Shown here: one piece after another, positions 44,004-52,642 of the stretch
Numbering within the stretch: the stretch's first letter is position 1
How the letters are laid out: each line of letters starts with the position of its first letter
Position numbers and translations under genes: made by a program
Assembly (NCBI RefSeq): GCF_040567655.1
Contig: NZ_JBEXAC010000002.1
Coordinates: forward strand, 2,630,906-2,694,905
DNA from: Chitinophaga sp. H8
GTDB lineage: Bacteria; Bacteroidota; Bacteroidia; Chitinophagales; Chitinophagaceae
Reading direction: 5' to 3'
DNA: 64,000 bases
Notes under the pieces: model-generated
What the model was told of the DNA's origin: nothing
The model's database searches: none
The model's input: the letters and a program-made list of their open reading frames with translations, nothing else

Positions 44004-45338
44004 ATGAAGAAATCTAACCGGCTTACGTTGTTCATATTTGTAGCAATGGTTTTGGGGATCATTTTGGGGTATATCATTAATCAGATGTATGGTGGTGATA
44101 CAAAGGTAGCCCTGGATGGTAACAATATAAAAATTACCCGACAGGCCGGGGATCTGGTGAAAGAGGCAGCGAATGAGGCTTCTCTTAAAAAATTTGCAGA
44201 CAATATCTCCATTCTTACAGATATCTTCCTCCGGCTGGTAAAGATGATCATTGCTCCGTTGGTATTTTCTACCCTGGTAGTAGGGGTGGCCAAGCTGGGC
44301 GACATCCGTGCGGTAGGCCGTATAGGCGGAAAAACAATGCTCTGGTTCATTTCAGCTACTTTTGTTTCCCTGTTTCTGGGACTTGTACTGGTCAATGTAA
44401 TGCAACCCGGCGTATCGCTGGGGCTTCCTTTACCTGATATTCATGCAGCGACTGGCGTATCCAAGGCTGATATGACTCTAAAAGGATTCTTTCACCATGT
44501 ATTTCCGGATAGTGTGGTGATGGCCATGGCCCATAATGAAATCCTGCAGATTGTGGTATTTGCGATTTTCTTTGGGGTGGCGACTGCTTCCATTGGTGAG
44601 CTGGGTACTCCGGTGGTCAAGCTGATGGATAGTGTAGCGCATATTATGCTGAAGGTGACTGGTTTTGTGATGAACTTTGCGCCATTTGCGGTATTTGGCG
44701 CTATGGCGGCTATCATTGCACAAAAGGGATTAGGTATCCTCTTAACTTACGGGGTGTTCATCCTCCAGTTTTATATCGGATTGGCTTGTTTATGGCTGTT
44801 ATTAGCCCTGGCGGGTTTCTTCGTGATGGGGCGTGCGGTATTTCCCTTGCTGGGCCGGATAAGAAATCCGGTACTACTGGCCTTTGGTACGGCCAGCAGT
44901 GAGGCGGCTTACCCCCGTACAATGGAGGAGCTGGAGAAATTTGGCTGTGATAACCGGATTGTTAGTTTTGTATTACCCCTTGGCTATTCCTTCAACCTGG
45001 ATGGCTCTATGATGTACATGACATTTGCCAGCTTGTTTATTGCCCAGGCATATGGAATGCATCTGCCTATGGATCAACAGATTACAATGTTGCTGGTATT
45101 AATGATCACCAGTAAGGGCATTGCCGGGGTACCCCGTGCTTCCCTGGTTGTTATTGCCGGTACACTTTCCATGTTTAAAATACCGGAAGCAGGATTATTA
45201 TTGTTGCTGGGAGTAGACCATTTACTGGATATGGGACGTTCCGCTACCAACGTAATAGGCAATGCGATGGCTACGGCGGTAGTATCTAAATGGGAAAAGG
45301 CCTGGAACCCTCCAGCAGACCTCTATCAGAAACAATAA
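44004..45338 (+). CDS. Dicarboxylate/amino-acid:cation symporter (DAACS family)
   Basis: 444 residues. Elevator-type transporter for glutamate, aspartate or C4-dicarboxylates, as a trimer. After TM1 an outside loop of about 45 residues (GGDTKVALDGNNIKI...) is longer than in GltP. FLRLVKMIIAPLVFSTLVVGVA, the HP1 region AFGTASSEAAYPRTMEEL (Ser-rich tip reduced), the TM7 motif SFNLDGSMMYM (NMDGT-like) and the HP2/TM8 GVPRASLVV and DMGRSATNVIGNAMA are present. First of three plus-strand genes; DedA follows after 86 bases. Confidence 0.9.
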   Translation: MKKSNRLTLFIFVAMVLGIILGYIINQMYGGDTKVALDGNNIKITRQAGDLVKEAANEASLKKFADNISILTDIFLRLVKMIIAPLVFSTLVVGVAKLGDIRAVGRIGGKTMLWFISATFVSLFLGLVLVNVMQPGVSLGLPLPDIHAATGVSKADMTLKGFFHHVFPDSVVMAMAHNEILQIVVFAIFFGVATASIGELGTPVVKLMDSVAHIMLKVTGFVMNFAPFAVFGAMAAIIAQKGLGILLTYGVFILQFYIGLACLWLLLALAGFFVMGRAVFPLLGRIRNPVLLAFGTASSEAAYPRTMEELEKFGCDNRIVSFVLPLGYSFNLDGSMMYMTFASLFIAQAYGMHLPMDQQITMLLVLMITSKGIAGVPRASLVVIAGTLSMFKIPEAGLLLLLGVDHLLDMGRSATNVIGNAMATAVVSKWEKAWNPPADLYQKQ

Positions 45339-45424
45339 CAATTCGCTAACTTTTAAATTATTATTTTGCCGCACGCTGATATAGCGTACTAAAAAACAGC
45401 GGACAGACATACACACAGAAACAG

Positions 45425-46105
45425 ATGGACCAGATTATTGAGTTATTTAAGCACCTGATTAACCCCACGTGGATTATTGAGCATGGCGGGCTTTACCTTT
45501 TATTAGCAATTATTTTTGCAGAAACCGGTCTGTTTATCGGATTCTTTTTACCAGGCGATTCCTTGTTATTTGTAGCTGGGATTTACGGCGGCTTGCTGAG
45601 TGAAAGCTTTTTCAATATGCCTTTCTTTGGTATCATGACGTTGATTGCCGTTGCAGGTGTACTGGGCAACATGGTAGGATTTTGGTTCGGACGCAAATCC
45701 GGCCCTTTATTATTCAGCCGTAAAGACACTTTCTTCTTTAAGAAAAAACACTTATACCAGGCCAAAGAGTTTTATGATAAATATGGTGGAGGCGCCATTT
45801 TCCTGGCCCGTTTCCTCCCTATCGTACGCACCTTTGCTCCAATAGTAGCAGGTATTGTGCAAATGGACCGGAAGAAATTTATGATCTTTAATATCGCGAG
45901 CTCTTTTACCTGGGTATTTTCCATGATGCTGGCCGGACACTACCTGGATAAATTATTTCCGAATCTGAAAAATCACCTGGAATGGATTATCCTGGTAATT
46001 ATATTGATCACTACTTTGCCGGTAATTATCAAACTGGTGTTTGGAAAAATAAAACACCAGCACCATGAGCCGGTAAAACCTGAGGAGAAAGATCCTGTGG
46101 CGTAA
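45425..46105 (+). CDS. DedA family membrane protein
   Basis: 226 residues with about five membrane segments. FAETGLFIGFFLPGDSLLFVAG and the ARFLPIVRTFAPIVAGI motif with conserved acidic and Arg residues identify DedA/VTT proteins, which act as undecaprenyl-phosphate or phospholipid flippases in other bacteria. The C-terminus (GKIKHQHHEPVKPEEK) is basic and cytoplasmic. The MFS gene starts 29 bases later. Confidence 0.9.
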   Translation: MDQIIELFKHLINPTWIIEHGGLYLLLAIIFAETGLFIGFFLPGDSLLFVAGIYGGLLSESFFNMPFFGIMTLIAVAGVLGNMVGFWFGRKSGPLLFSRKDTFFFKKKHLYQAKEFYDKYGGGAIFLARFLPIVRTFAPIVAGIVQMDRKKFMIFNIASSFTWVFSMMLAGHYLDKLFPNLKNHLEWIILVIILITTLPVIIKLVFGKIKHQHHEPVKPEEKDPVA

Positions 46106-46134
46106 TTAACACTTACACCCATTTTATCAACCAT

Positions 46135-47370
46135 ATGAATTCCACCAATCGTCCTGTATCTGTTTTTAACATAGCAGTGGTCGTAGCCTCTTTGGGCTAT
46201 TTTGTAGACATATATGATCTGTTGTTATTTACAATAGTAAGAGTGCCCAGCCTGCAATCGCTGGGAGTACCGCAGCAGGAAATAGATACAGGGGTTGGAT
46301 TATTACTGATTAATGTGCAGATGTTGGGACTGCTTGTAGGCGGCATCTTCTGGGGCATTATCGGTGATAAGAAAGGGAGGCTGAATGTGTTGTTCGGCTC
46401 TATATTAATCTATTCTGTTGCTAATATTGCCAATGGCTTTATCCATAGCACCAATGAATACCTGTTATGGCGTTTTGTAGCCGGGTTGGGCCTGGCAGGA
46501 GAATTGGGGGCTGGTATTACCCTGGTTTCTGAACTACTGCCAAAGGAAAAAAGAGGGTACGGTACCATGATTGTGGCTACTGTAGGGGTATCGGGTGCTG
46601 TGGCTGCCAATTTTATCGCCAAGATGGTAGGCGACTGGCGCATCTGCTATTTTATAGGTGGTGGATTGGGCCTGGCTTTACTGGCGTTACGGGTGGGCGT
46701 TATGGAGTCACATATGTTTAACAGCATCAAGAGCAGCACGTCTAACCGGGGCAGTTTCCTCGCTTTATTTACCCGTCGTGACCGCTTTCTGAAATATCTT
46801 AAATGCATGCTGTTGGGTACTCCTACCTGGTTTGTGGTAGGAATATTAATGGCTTTTTCCAACAAGTTTGCCGTAGAAATGAATGTAAAAGGCAGCATTA
46901 GCCCAGGTGATGCGGTGGCTTTTTGTTACACCGGCCTGGTGCTGGGTGATTTCAGCAGCGGACTTATCAGCCAGTTGTGGCAAAGCAGGCGTAAAGTAAT
47001 GTTACTCTTTCTGGTGTTAACCTCCATTTTTGTATTTACCTATTTCCAGATGCATGGGGCTGAAACCTGGCTGTTTTATACGGTATGTTTTGCATTAGGC
47101 TTTGGAGTTGGCTTCTGGGCCATATTTGTAACTATTGCAGCAGAGAGTTTTGGAACAAATCTGCGGGCCACAGTAGCGACTACTGTACCTAATTTTGCAC
47201 GGGGTATGTTACCATTGATATCCTTGTTATTCACTGGCCTGCAATCTTCATTTACCTATCTGCAAAGCGGTGCTATTGTAGCAGCTATCTGTATAGCGGT
47301 AGCATTGATAACTTCCTGGAATATTGAGGAAACGTTTGGGAAAGACCTGAATTATGTTGAAGAATTGTAG
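46135..47370 (+). CDS. MFS transporter (sugar/metabolite:proton symporter group)
   Basis: 411 residues with 12 predicted membrane segments. The loop 2-3 motif GIIGDKKGRLNVLFG and LLWRFVAGLGLAGELGAGITLVSELLPKEKRG after TM4 mark the AAHS/SHS-like group of MFS carriers. Substrate unknown. The DedA gene is 29 bases upstream, suggesting co-transcription; a MarR regulator converges from the other side. Confidence 0.86.
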   Translation: MNSTNRPVSVFNIAVVVASLGYFVDIYDLLLFTIVRVPSLQSLGVPQQEIDTGVGLLLINVQMLGLLVGGIFWGIIGDKKGRLNVLFGSILIYSVANIANGFIHSTNEYLLWRFVAGLGLAGELGAGITLVSELLPKEKRGYGTMIVATVGVSGAVAANFIAKMVGDWRICYFIGGGLGLALLALRVGVMESHMFNSIKSSTSNRGSFLALFTRRDRFLKYLKCMLLGTPTWFVVGILMAFSNKFAVEMNVKGSISPGDAVAFCYTGLVLGDFSSGLISQLWQSRRKVMLLFLVLTSIFVFTYFQMHGAETWLFYTVCFALGFGVGFWAIFVTIAAESFGTNLRATVATTVPNFARGMLPLISLLFTGLQSSFTYLQSGAIVAAICIAVALITSWNIEETFGKDLNYVEEL

Positions 47371-47402
47371 TAATACCCGTGTCCGGGGTAAACATTATAC
47401 TG

Positions 47403-47864
47403 TTAATAGTTATCCAGCATTTTATCCAATAGTTTATTCAGCTGTATAATTTCCTTTTCAGAGAGGGACTTCATGCAGCTGTCCAGCTCTGCTATTTCTT
47501 CATCAATGGTTTTCAGCAGCTGAAGGCCTTTGGGAGTTATTTTCACGTCTACGGCCCTTCGGTCCAGTTCGCAGTTTTTTCGCTCTACCAGGTCGGCTTT
47601 ACGAAGCCGTTCCACCAGTCTGGATACGTCACTCATTTTGTCCAGCATTCTTTCTTTGAGCAGATTGATGGTAGCTGCTTTGGGATGCTGCCCACGCAGG
47701 ATGCGCAGTATATTATACTGTTGCATAGTAATATCAAACTTCTTGAAAAACTGCTGGTGCCGTGAGGTGACCCAGTTGCCAACAAAAATAAGACTCACCA
47801 GCCCTTTGTGGTGCTCGTTATTGAATGCTTTCTGCGAAATCAGCTTCTCAATGTTGTTTGACAT
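47403..47864 (-). CDS. MarR-family transcription regulator
   Basis: 153 residues. Winged helix: FDITMQQYNILRILRGQHPKAATINLLKERMLDKMSDVSRLVERLRKADLVERKNCELDRRAVDVKITPKGLQLL, with the recognition helix around MSDVSRLVERL and the beta wing DRRAV. No Cys that would indicate redox sensing is conserved in position. Convergent with the MFS gene; it may control the upstream-facing region or genes elsewhere. Confidence 0.9.
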   Translation of the reverse strand: MSNNIEKLISQKAFNNEHHKGLVSLIFVGNWVTSRHQQFFKKFDITMQQYNILRILRGQHPKAATINLLKERMLDKMSDVSRLVERLRKADLVERKNCELDRRAVDVKITPKGLQLLKTIDEEIAELDSCMKSLSEKEIIQLNKLLDKMLDNY

Positions 47865-48093
47865 ACCTTCTGAATAAATAGCGCTAAAAAGGCGTGAAGA
47901 TAAGAAAAGTCAACATACCGGAACTGTGATAAGGGTATGTGCCTCAACGCTATGCTATCTAAATTTACGAATTATAAATGGTCAAAAACTGATTATGAAT
48001 GATCCTCCCGGAAAATAACAGGTGGATAATCTGTAATGAACGATCTGTTATTATAACCCTTCAGCCCGGCCTTTTGTTGCACCAATCACAGGT

Positions 48094-48130
48094 AAAAAAA
48101 AGCGTAAGGCCGGCTGGCTTTACGCTTTTA
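48094..48130 (-). terminator. mdh terminator
   Basis: AAAAGCGTAA-GCC paired with GGC-TTTACGCTTTT; on the minus strand it ends in T6. Confidence 0.85.
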
Positions 48131-48156
48131 ATGCTTTATATCTAATGGTTAGTGAA

Positions 48157-49095
48157 CTAGGCAGTTGCCTTCATATTGTCCAGTACGTCCATTACTTCTT
48201 TCACGTGTTGTGCAGAAGCATTCAGCAAAGCTTTTTCTTCTTCGTTCAATTGCAGTTCGATGATCTTTTCGATACCGTTTTTGCCTAATACCACCGGAAC
48301 ACCCAGGTAGATATCTTTTAATCCGTATTCGCCGGTCAGCCATGCACAGCAAGGGAAAATACGTTTTTCATTTTTCAGGATGGCTTCTACCATTTGTGCA
48401 GCCGCCGCACCTGGAGCATACCATGCAGAAGTACCGAGGAGGTTTACGATTTCACCGCCACCCACTTTAGTACGCTGGATAATAGCTTCCAGTTTGTCAT
48501 TAGCTACCAGTTCAGTTACCGGAATACCACCTACAGTAGTATATCTTGGCAAAGGCACCATGGTATCACCATGGCCACCCATCAGGATAGCCTGGATATC
48601 TTTGGGAGAGCAGCCGATCTCTTCTGCCAGGAAAGCACGGTAACGGGCAGTATCCAGGATACCAGCCATACCAAATACTTTACTGCTGTCTTTTTTAGCC
48701 GTCAGGTAGGCGCAATAAGTCATTACATCCAGCGGATTGCTTACTATAATGATCACCGCATCAGGAGAATGTTTAGTGATATTCTCTGTTACGGATTTAA
48801 CGATATTGGCATTTGTAGAAATTAAATCATCACGGCTCATGCCTGGTTTACGGGGCAGGCCTGATGTAATTACCACCACATCACTGTTAGCAGTTTTAGC
48901 ATAATCATTGGTAACACCAACGGTTTTAGTGCTGTAGTAATCAATAGGCGCCTGCTGCCACATATCCAGTGCCTTACCTTCCGCTGTTCCTTCCTTAATG
49001 TCCAGTAACACTACTTCCTGTAAAAAATCTCTGTGGGCCAGTACATTGGCGCAGGTTGCACCTACATTACCCGCTCCTACAACAGTAACTTTCAT
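48157..49095 (-). CDS. mdh: Malate dehydrogenase (LDH-like type)
   Basis: 312 residues. NAD-dependent interconversion of malate and oxaloacetate in the TCA cycle. VTVVGAGNVGATCANVLA is the NAD site (4-21), DIKEGTAEGKALDMWQQAP contains the Asp that prefers NADH, SGLPRKPGMSRDDLISTNANIV carries the malate-specific Arg pair, and GGHGDTMVPLPRY has the catalytic His. Promoter box 40 bases upstream; terminator downstream. Confidence 0.96.
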   Translation of the reverse strand: MKVTVVGAGNVGATCANVLAHRDFLQEVVLLDIKEGTAEGKALDMWQQAPIDYYSTKTVGVTNDYAKTANSDVVVITSGLPRKPGMSRDDLISTNANIVKSVTENITKHSPDAVIIIVSNPLDVMTYCAYLTAKKDSSKVFGMAGILDTARYRAFLAEEIGCSPKDIQAILMGGHGDTMVPLPRYTTVGGIPVTELVANDKLEAIIQRTKVGGGEIVNLLGTSAWYAPGAAAAQMVEAILKNEKRIFPCCAWLTGEYGLKDIYLGVPVVLGKNGIEKIIELQLNEEEKALLNASAQHVKEVMDVLDNMKATA

Positions 49096-49135
49096 CTTAT
49101 CTAAAAAGTTTAAATGTGAAGAATAATTGGAGAAA

Positions 49136-49143
49136 CAAAAGTA
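49136..49143 (-). promoter_or_regulatory. mdh promoter, minus-7 box
   Basis: TACTTTTG on the minus strand, 41 bases upstream of the start. Confidence 0.65.
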
Positions 49144-49251
49144 GTACTTTTTGTTTACCGTCCATAGAATATAGTCAACAGAAACTGCCTTATTTATTGC
49201 ATTTTTCTGCTGATAAAACCAGCTGCTATCCCATGTAGCTATTGGCCGGGA

Positions 49252-49755
49252 TTAATTGAATTGCTCCAATATGGTATCCAGTTTTACCTCGCCTTCAAAC
49301 CCTTTCACCAGCTGTTGTTTTTTATTATAAACAAACAGGCCAGGGAAATATTTAATATCATAGAAATACATGATTTGGCGGGTAGGTTCGCTGGCCATAA
49401 TAATATTAGGATAGTTCTGGATTTTGAACTCATCATAGTAGGTTTTCATTTGCTCTACTTTAAAAGGAGTAACCATCAGGATCTGTTTATCCTTGAACTT
49501 ATCTATATTTTTTATGATTTCACCTGTCAGGTGTTTACAATGATCGCAGTCTACGCTGAATACAAACACCAGGGTCTTAACATTTTTCCGGATGTCATTT
49601 TTGCTGATCACATGCCCATCGGGCAGGGTAAGCGGAAAGGCAGGTATAATCGGGTACTGCAGGTAGGGGGCCTTTACCGGAGGTGTAGTGGTGGCTGATT
49701 GGGCATGTAATAAGGCTGGTATACAGCATAACCACAAAAAAAACAAGTAACGCAT
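49252..49755 (-). CDS. Periplasmic thioredoxin-like protein
   Basis: 167 residues from the ATG at 49755 (MRYLFFLWLCCIPALLHAQS), which opens the signal peptide; an in-frame start 35 codons earlier is rejected as it would bury it. The thioredoxin fold is recognised by the CDHC redox pair (Cys70, Cys73) after LVFVFSVD and by the cis-Pro region YFPGLFVYN. CDHC resembles peroxiredoxin/TlpA-like cytochrome-maturation or thiol-oxidase proteins of Bacteroidota. Divergent from efp; no partner visible. Confidence 0.8.
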   Translation of the reverse strand: MRYLFFLWLCCIPALLHAQSATTTPPVKAPYLQYPIIPAFPLTLPDGHVISKNDIRKNVKTLVFVFSVDCDHCKHLTGEIIKNIDKFKDKQILMVTPFKVEQMKTYYDEFKIQNYPNIIMASEPTRQIMYFYDIKYFPGLFVYNKKQQLVKGFEGEVKLDTILEQFN

Positions 49756-49939
49756 GTTCTCACGTATTATATTGATGAATGATAAAATTAAGCTACTTTT
49801 CCGGTTCGAAACAAAGCAAGGCAAGTTATTAAACCTTAAAATGCCGTCCAAAAGTGCCAAAAAGGGCTAAAACCAGGCCAAAAAGAAACGATTCCGGCTA
49901 ATTTTGGTAATTTCATGCTTGTTCATATGCGAAAATTTT

Positions 49940-49947
49940 TACTTTTG
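49940..49947 (+). promoter_or_regulatory. efp promoter, minus-7 box
   Basis: TACTTTTG, 42 bases before the ATG, with TTG at 49919-49921 about 18 bases upstream. Confidence 0.7.
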
Positions 49948-49989
49948 CAATCCTATATAAATTTTTAACTTTAAATCAGTAACCGTTTT

Positions 49990-50556
49990 ATGGCTACCAC
50001 CGCAGATATTAGAACAGGATTAATCATAAAGCTGGATAACAGCTTATATTCTGTTGTAGAGTTTGGTCAGAACAAAACCGCCCGTGCCGCTGCTAAAGTA
50101 TGGGCAAAATTGAAGGGTGTGGATAACAATCGCTCTATTGAGCATACCTGGAACTCAGGAGATAATATCTATCCGGTTCGTATTGAAAAGAAATCTTTCC
50201 AGTATTTATACAAAGATGATAGCGGGTACAACTTCATGGACAACGAAACTTTTGAACAAATGGCTATGCCGGAAGAATCAGTGGATGCTCCACAGTTTCT
50301 GACAGAAGGCCTGGAAGTTTTTGTACAGGTAAACACTGAAACGGATCAGTACATGAATGTTGAATTACCCGACAAAATAGTTTTGAAAGTAACCTATTCC
50401 GAACCCGGTATTAAAGGGGATACTGCTACCCGTACCCTGAAGCCAGCTACTGTAGAAACCGGTGCAACTGTAATGGTGCCTTTATTTGTTGAAGAAGGAG
50501 AATTAATCCGTGTGAATGCCAAGTCTGGTGAATATATCGAAAGAGTAAAACAATAG
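49990..50556 (+). CDS. efp: Elongation factor P with Arg32 tip
   Basis: 188 residues in three domains. EF-P relieves stalling at polyproline. The tip loop of domain I reads FGQNKTARAAAKVW. Aligned on the following AKLKG it puts Arg32 (codon 50083-50085) where E. coli has the modified Lys34 of PGKG. The loop pattern NK-small-small-R-x-A-A is like the Arg32 EF-P of Pseudomonas that is rhamnosylated by EarP. The C-terminal domains (SEPGIKGDTATRTLKPATVETGATVMVPLFVEEGE) are standard. No earP, epmA or epmB is near. It heads an operon with accB and accC. Confidence 0.95.
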   Translation: MATTADIRTGLIIKLDNSLYSVVEFGQNKTARAAAKVWAKLKGVDNNRSIEHTWNSGDNIYPVRIEKKSFQYLYKDDSGYNFMDNETFEQMAMPEESVDAPQFLTEGLEVFVQVNTETDQYMNVELPDKIVLKVTYSEPGIKGDTATRTLKPATVETGATVMVPLFVEEGELIRVNAKSGEYIERVKQ

Positions 50557-50604
50557 TATAAACCTTATCCAACAACAAAAATTTCTAAACCAAAAACTGT
50601 CTAC

Positions 50605-51084
50605 ATGGATTTTAAACAGATTCAGGAGCTGGTAAAAATGATTAACAAGTCAAATATCAGTGAACTGAGCATAGAGCAAGACAAGTTTAAGATTACAATA
50701 AAGCAAAAAGATAACGAGGCACAAATAATAACGGTTCCAGCAGCAGCACCTGTGCAAATGGTACCAGCCGGTATTCCAGCACAACCCGCGGCACCGGCTG
50801 CAGCGCCTAAAGCAGAAGCCGCACCTGCAGCTCCCAAGGCGGATAACCTGGTAACCGTGAAATCTCCCATGATCGGTACTTTTTACCGTAGCGCCGGCCC
50901 GGATAAAGCTCCCTTTGTAAATGTGGGTGATGAAATTGCGCCAGGTAAAGTAGTCTGCATTATTGAAGCCATGAAGCTGTTCAACGAAATTGAAAGTGAA
51001 GTAAGTGGCAAAATAGTGAAAGTGCTGGTGGATGATGCTTCCCCGGTAGAATATGATCAACCTTTATTTTTAGTAGAACCATAA
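50605..51084 (+). CDS. accB: Biotin carboxyl carrier protein of acetyl-CoA carboxylase
   Basis: 159 residues. An N-terminal segment (MDFKQIQELVKMINKSNISELSIEQDKFKITIKQ), an Ala/Pro-rich linker (about 48-80) and the biotinyl domain with Lys124 in EAMKLFNEIE. It carries CO2 from AccC to the transferase AccA/AccD. It begins 48 bases after efp, the typical Bacteroidota order. Confidence 0.96.
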   Translation: MDFKQIQELVKMINKSNISELSIEQDKFKITIKQKDNEAQIITVPAAAPVQMVPAGIPAQPAAPAAAPKAEAAPAAPKADNLVTVKSPMIGTFYRSAGPDKAPFVNVGDEIAPGKVVCIIEAMKLFNEIESEVSGKIVKVLVDDASPVEYDQPLFLVEP

Positions 51085-51091
51085 TATAGCT

Positions 51092-51197
51092 ATTAGCTGT
51101 TAGCATTTAGCCTTTAGCCCGTTGACACAAATCGTCTGGTTAAAGGCTAAGTGCTAACAGCTAATTACTAACGGCTAAAAGCTAAAAAAGCTAACAG
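51092..51197. repeat. Large TTAGC-family inverted array between accB and accC
   Basis: The left arm is five 7-base units TAGCNNN (51088-51122, including TAGCTAT, TAGCTGT, TAGCATT, TAGCCTT, TAGCCCG); the right arm is NNGCTAA units (51144-51197). 51092-51116 pairs with 51141-51165 over 25 bases with one G-U, giving a strong stem in the accB-accC mRNA. Confidence 0.88.
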
Positions 51198-51229
51198 CTA
51201 CCTGCTTTTTTTAACTTATAAGGAATACA

Positions 51230-52567
51230 ATGTTTAAAAAAATATTGATTGCCAACCGTGGAGAAATTGCCCTGCGGATTATCCGTACCTGTAAGGAAAT
51301 GGGTATCAAAACAGTGGCAGTTTATTCTACTGCGGATAAGGATAGTTTGCATGTGAAGTTTGCAGATGAGGCAGTATGTATCGGTAAGCCGCAAAGCAGC
51401 GAGTCTTATCTGAACATTCCTCACCTGATGGCGGCAGCTGAAATCACCAATGCGGATGCGATACATCCAGGCTATGGATTTCTGGCGGAGAATGCACGTT
51501 TTGCTGAAATATGTGGGGAACATGGGATCAAATTTATCGGCCCCACACCTGATATGATCCGCAGGATGGGCGATAAAATGACCGCCAAGGAAACCATGAT
51601 TGCTGCCGGTGTGCCGGTAATTCCAGGCTCCGGTGGATTATTGCAGAGTGTGGAAGAAGCCAAATCACTGGCTACAGAAATGGGCTTTCCCGTAATCCTC
51701 AAAGCTACTGCCGGCGGTGGTGGTAAAGGGATGCGTGTAGTATGGGAAGACGGCGAGATAGAAAACGCCTATAATATGGCTAAAAATGAAGCCCGTGCAG
51801 CGTTTAATAACGATGGTATCTATATGGAGAAATTTGTGGAAGAACCCCGTCACATTGAAATCCAGGTAGCAGGTGATCAATACGGTAAAGTATGCCACCT
51901 GAGTGAAAGGGATTGCTCTATTCAAAGACGTCACCAAAAACTGGTGGAAGAATCTCCTTCTCCGTTTATGACGCCCGAACTGCGTGAGAAAATGGGGGAA
52001 GCCGCTATCAGGGCAGCCAGCGCTATCAATTACGAAAGTGTAGGTACCATTGAATTCCTGGTAGACAAACACCGTAATTTTTATTTCATGGAAATGAATA
52101 CCCGTATCCAGGTAGAACATGGTGTTACCGAAGAGGTCATCAACTTTGACCTGGTGAAGGAACAAATAAAAATCGCTGCGGGTATCCCTATCTCCGGTAA
52201 AAACTATACGCCGCAAATGCATGCGATAGAATGCCGTATTAATGCGGAAGACCCGTATAATGATTTCCGCCCTTCTCCTGGAAAAATTACCGTATTGCAT
52301 ATACCTGGTGGACATGGTGTGCGGGTAGATTCCCACATCTATGCCGGTTATGTAATTCCTCCCTATTATGATTCCATGGTGGCTAAAATTATTACCATGG
52401 CACAAACCAGGGAAGAAGCAATTAATACCATGGAAAGAGCATTGAGTGAGTTTGTGATCGAAGGGGTAAAAACAACAATTCCTTTCCACCAGCAATTAAT
52501 GCGTAATGAAGACTTCCGTAAAGGTAACTTTACAACGAAGTTTACTGAAACATTTAAGCTGGTTTAA
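51230..52567 (+). CDS. accC: Biotin carboxylase subunit of acetyl-CoA carboxylase
   Basis: 445 residues. ATP-dependent carboxylation of biotin on AccB, first step of fatty-acid synthesis. [22 protein letters not shown] (start), [32 protein letters not shown] (ATP-grasp Gly-rich loop), [15 protein letters not shown], and [19 protein letters not shown] with the metal ligand Glu and catalytic Arg. Separated from accB by the big inverted array. Confidence 0.97.
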   Translation: MFKKILIANRGEIALRIIRTCKEMGIKTVAVYSTADKDSLHVKFADEAVCIGKPQSSESYLNIPHLMAAAEITNADAIHPGYGFLAENARFAEICGEHGIKFIGPTPDMIRRMGDKMTAKETMIAAGVPVIPGSGGLLQSVEEAKSLATEMGFPVILKATAGGGGKGMRVVWEDGEIENAYNMAKNEARAAFNNDGIYMEKFVEEPRHIEIQVAGDQYGKVCHLSERDCSIQRRHQKLVEESPSPFMTPELREKMGEAAIRAASAINYESVGTIEFLVDKHRNFYFMEMNTRIQVEHGVTEEVINFDLVKEQIKIAAGIPISGKNYTPQMHAIECRINAEDPYNDFRPSPGKITVLHIPGGHGVRVDSHIYAGYVIPPYYDSMVAKIITMAQTREEAINTMERALSEFVIEGVKTTIPFHQQLMRNEDFRKGNFTTKFTETFKLV

Positions 52568-52590
52568 AAAGATCTACTGTGTCTGAATAG

Positions 52591-52622
52591 AAAAGGAGCT
52601 ACCATTAGGTAGCTCCTTTTTA
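52591..52622. terminator. Shared terminator after accC
   Basis: AAAAGGAGCTACC pairs perfectly with GGTAGCTCCTTTT (loop ATTA), T after it and A before it; serves accC and the convergent LTxxQ-like gene. Confidence 0.92.
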
Positions 52623-52642
52623 TTTACAGGTAATACGGATGA

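Noticed and set aside
42329..47370. One large transport operon
   Set aside because: The permease is on the opposite strand from the symporter-DedA-MFS run and has its own promoter and terminator.
51092..51197. CRISPR array
   Set aside because: Units are 7 bases with no spacers, and there are no cas genes; it is a tandem array with an inverted arm.
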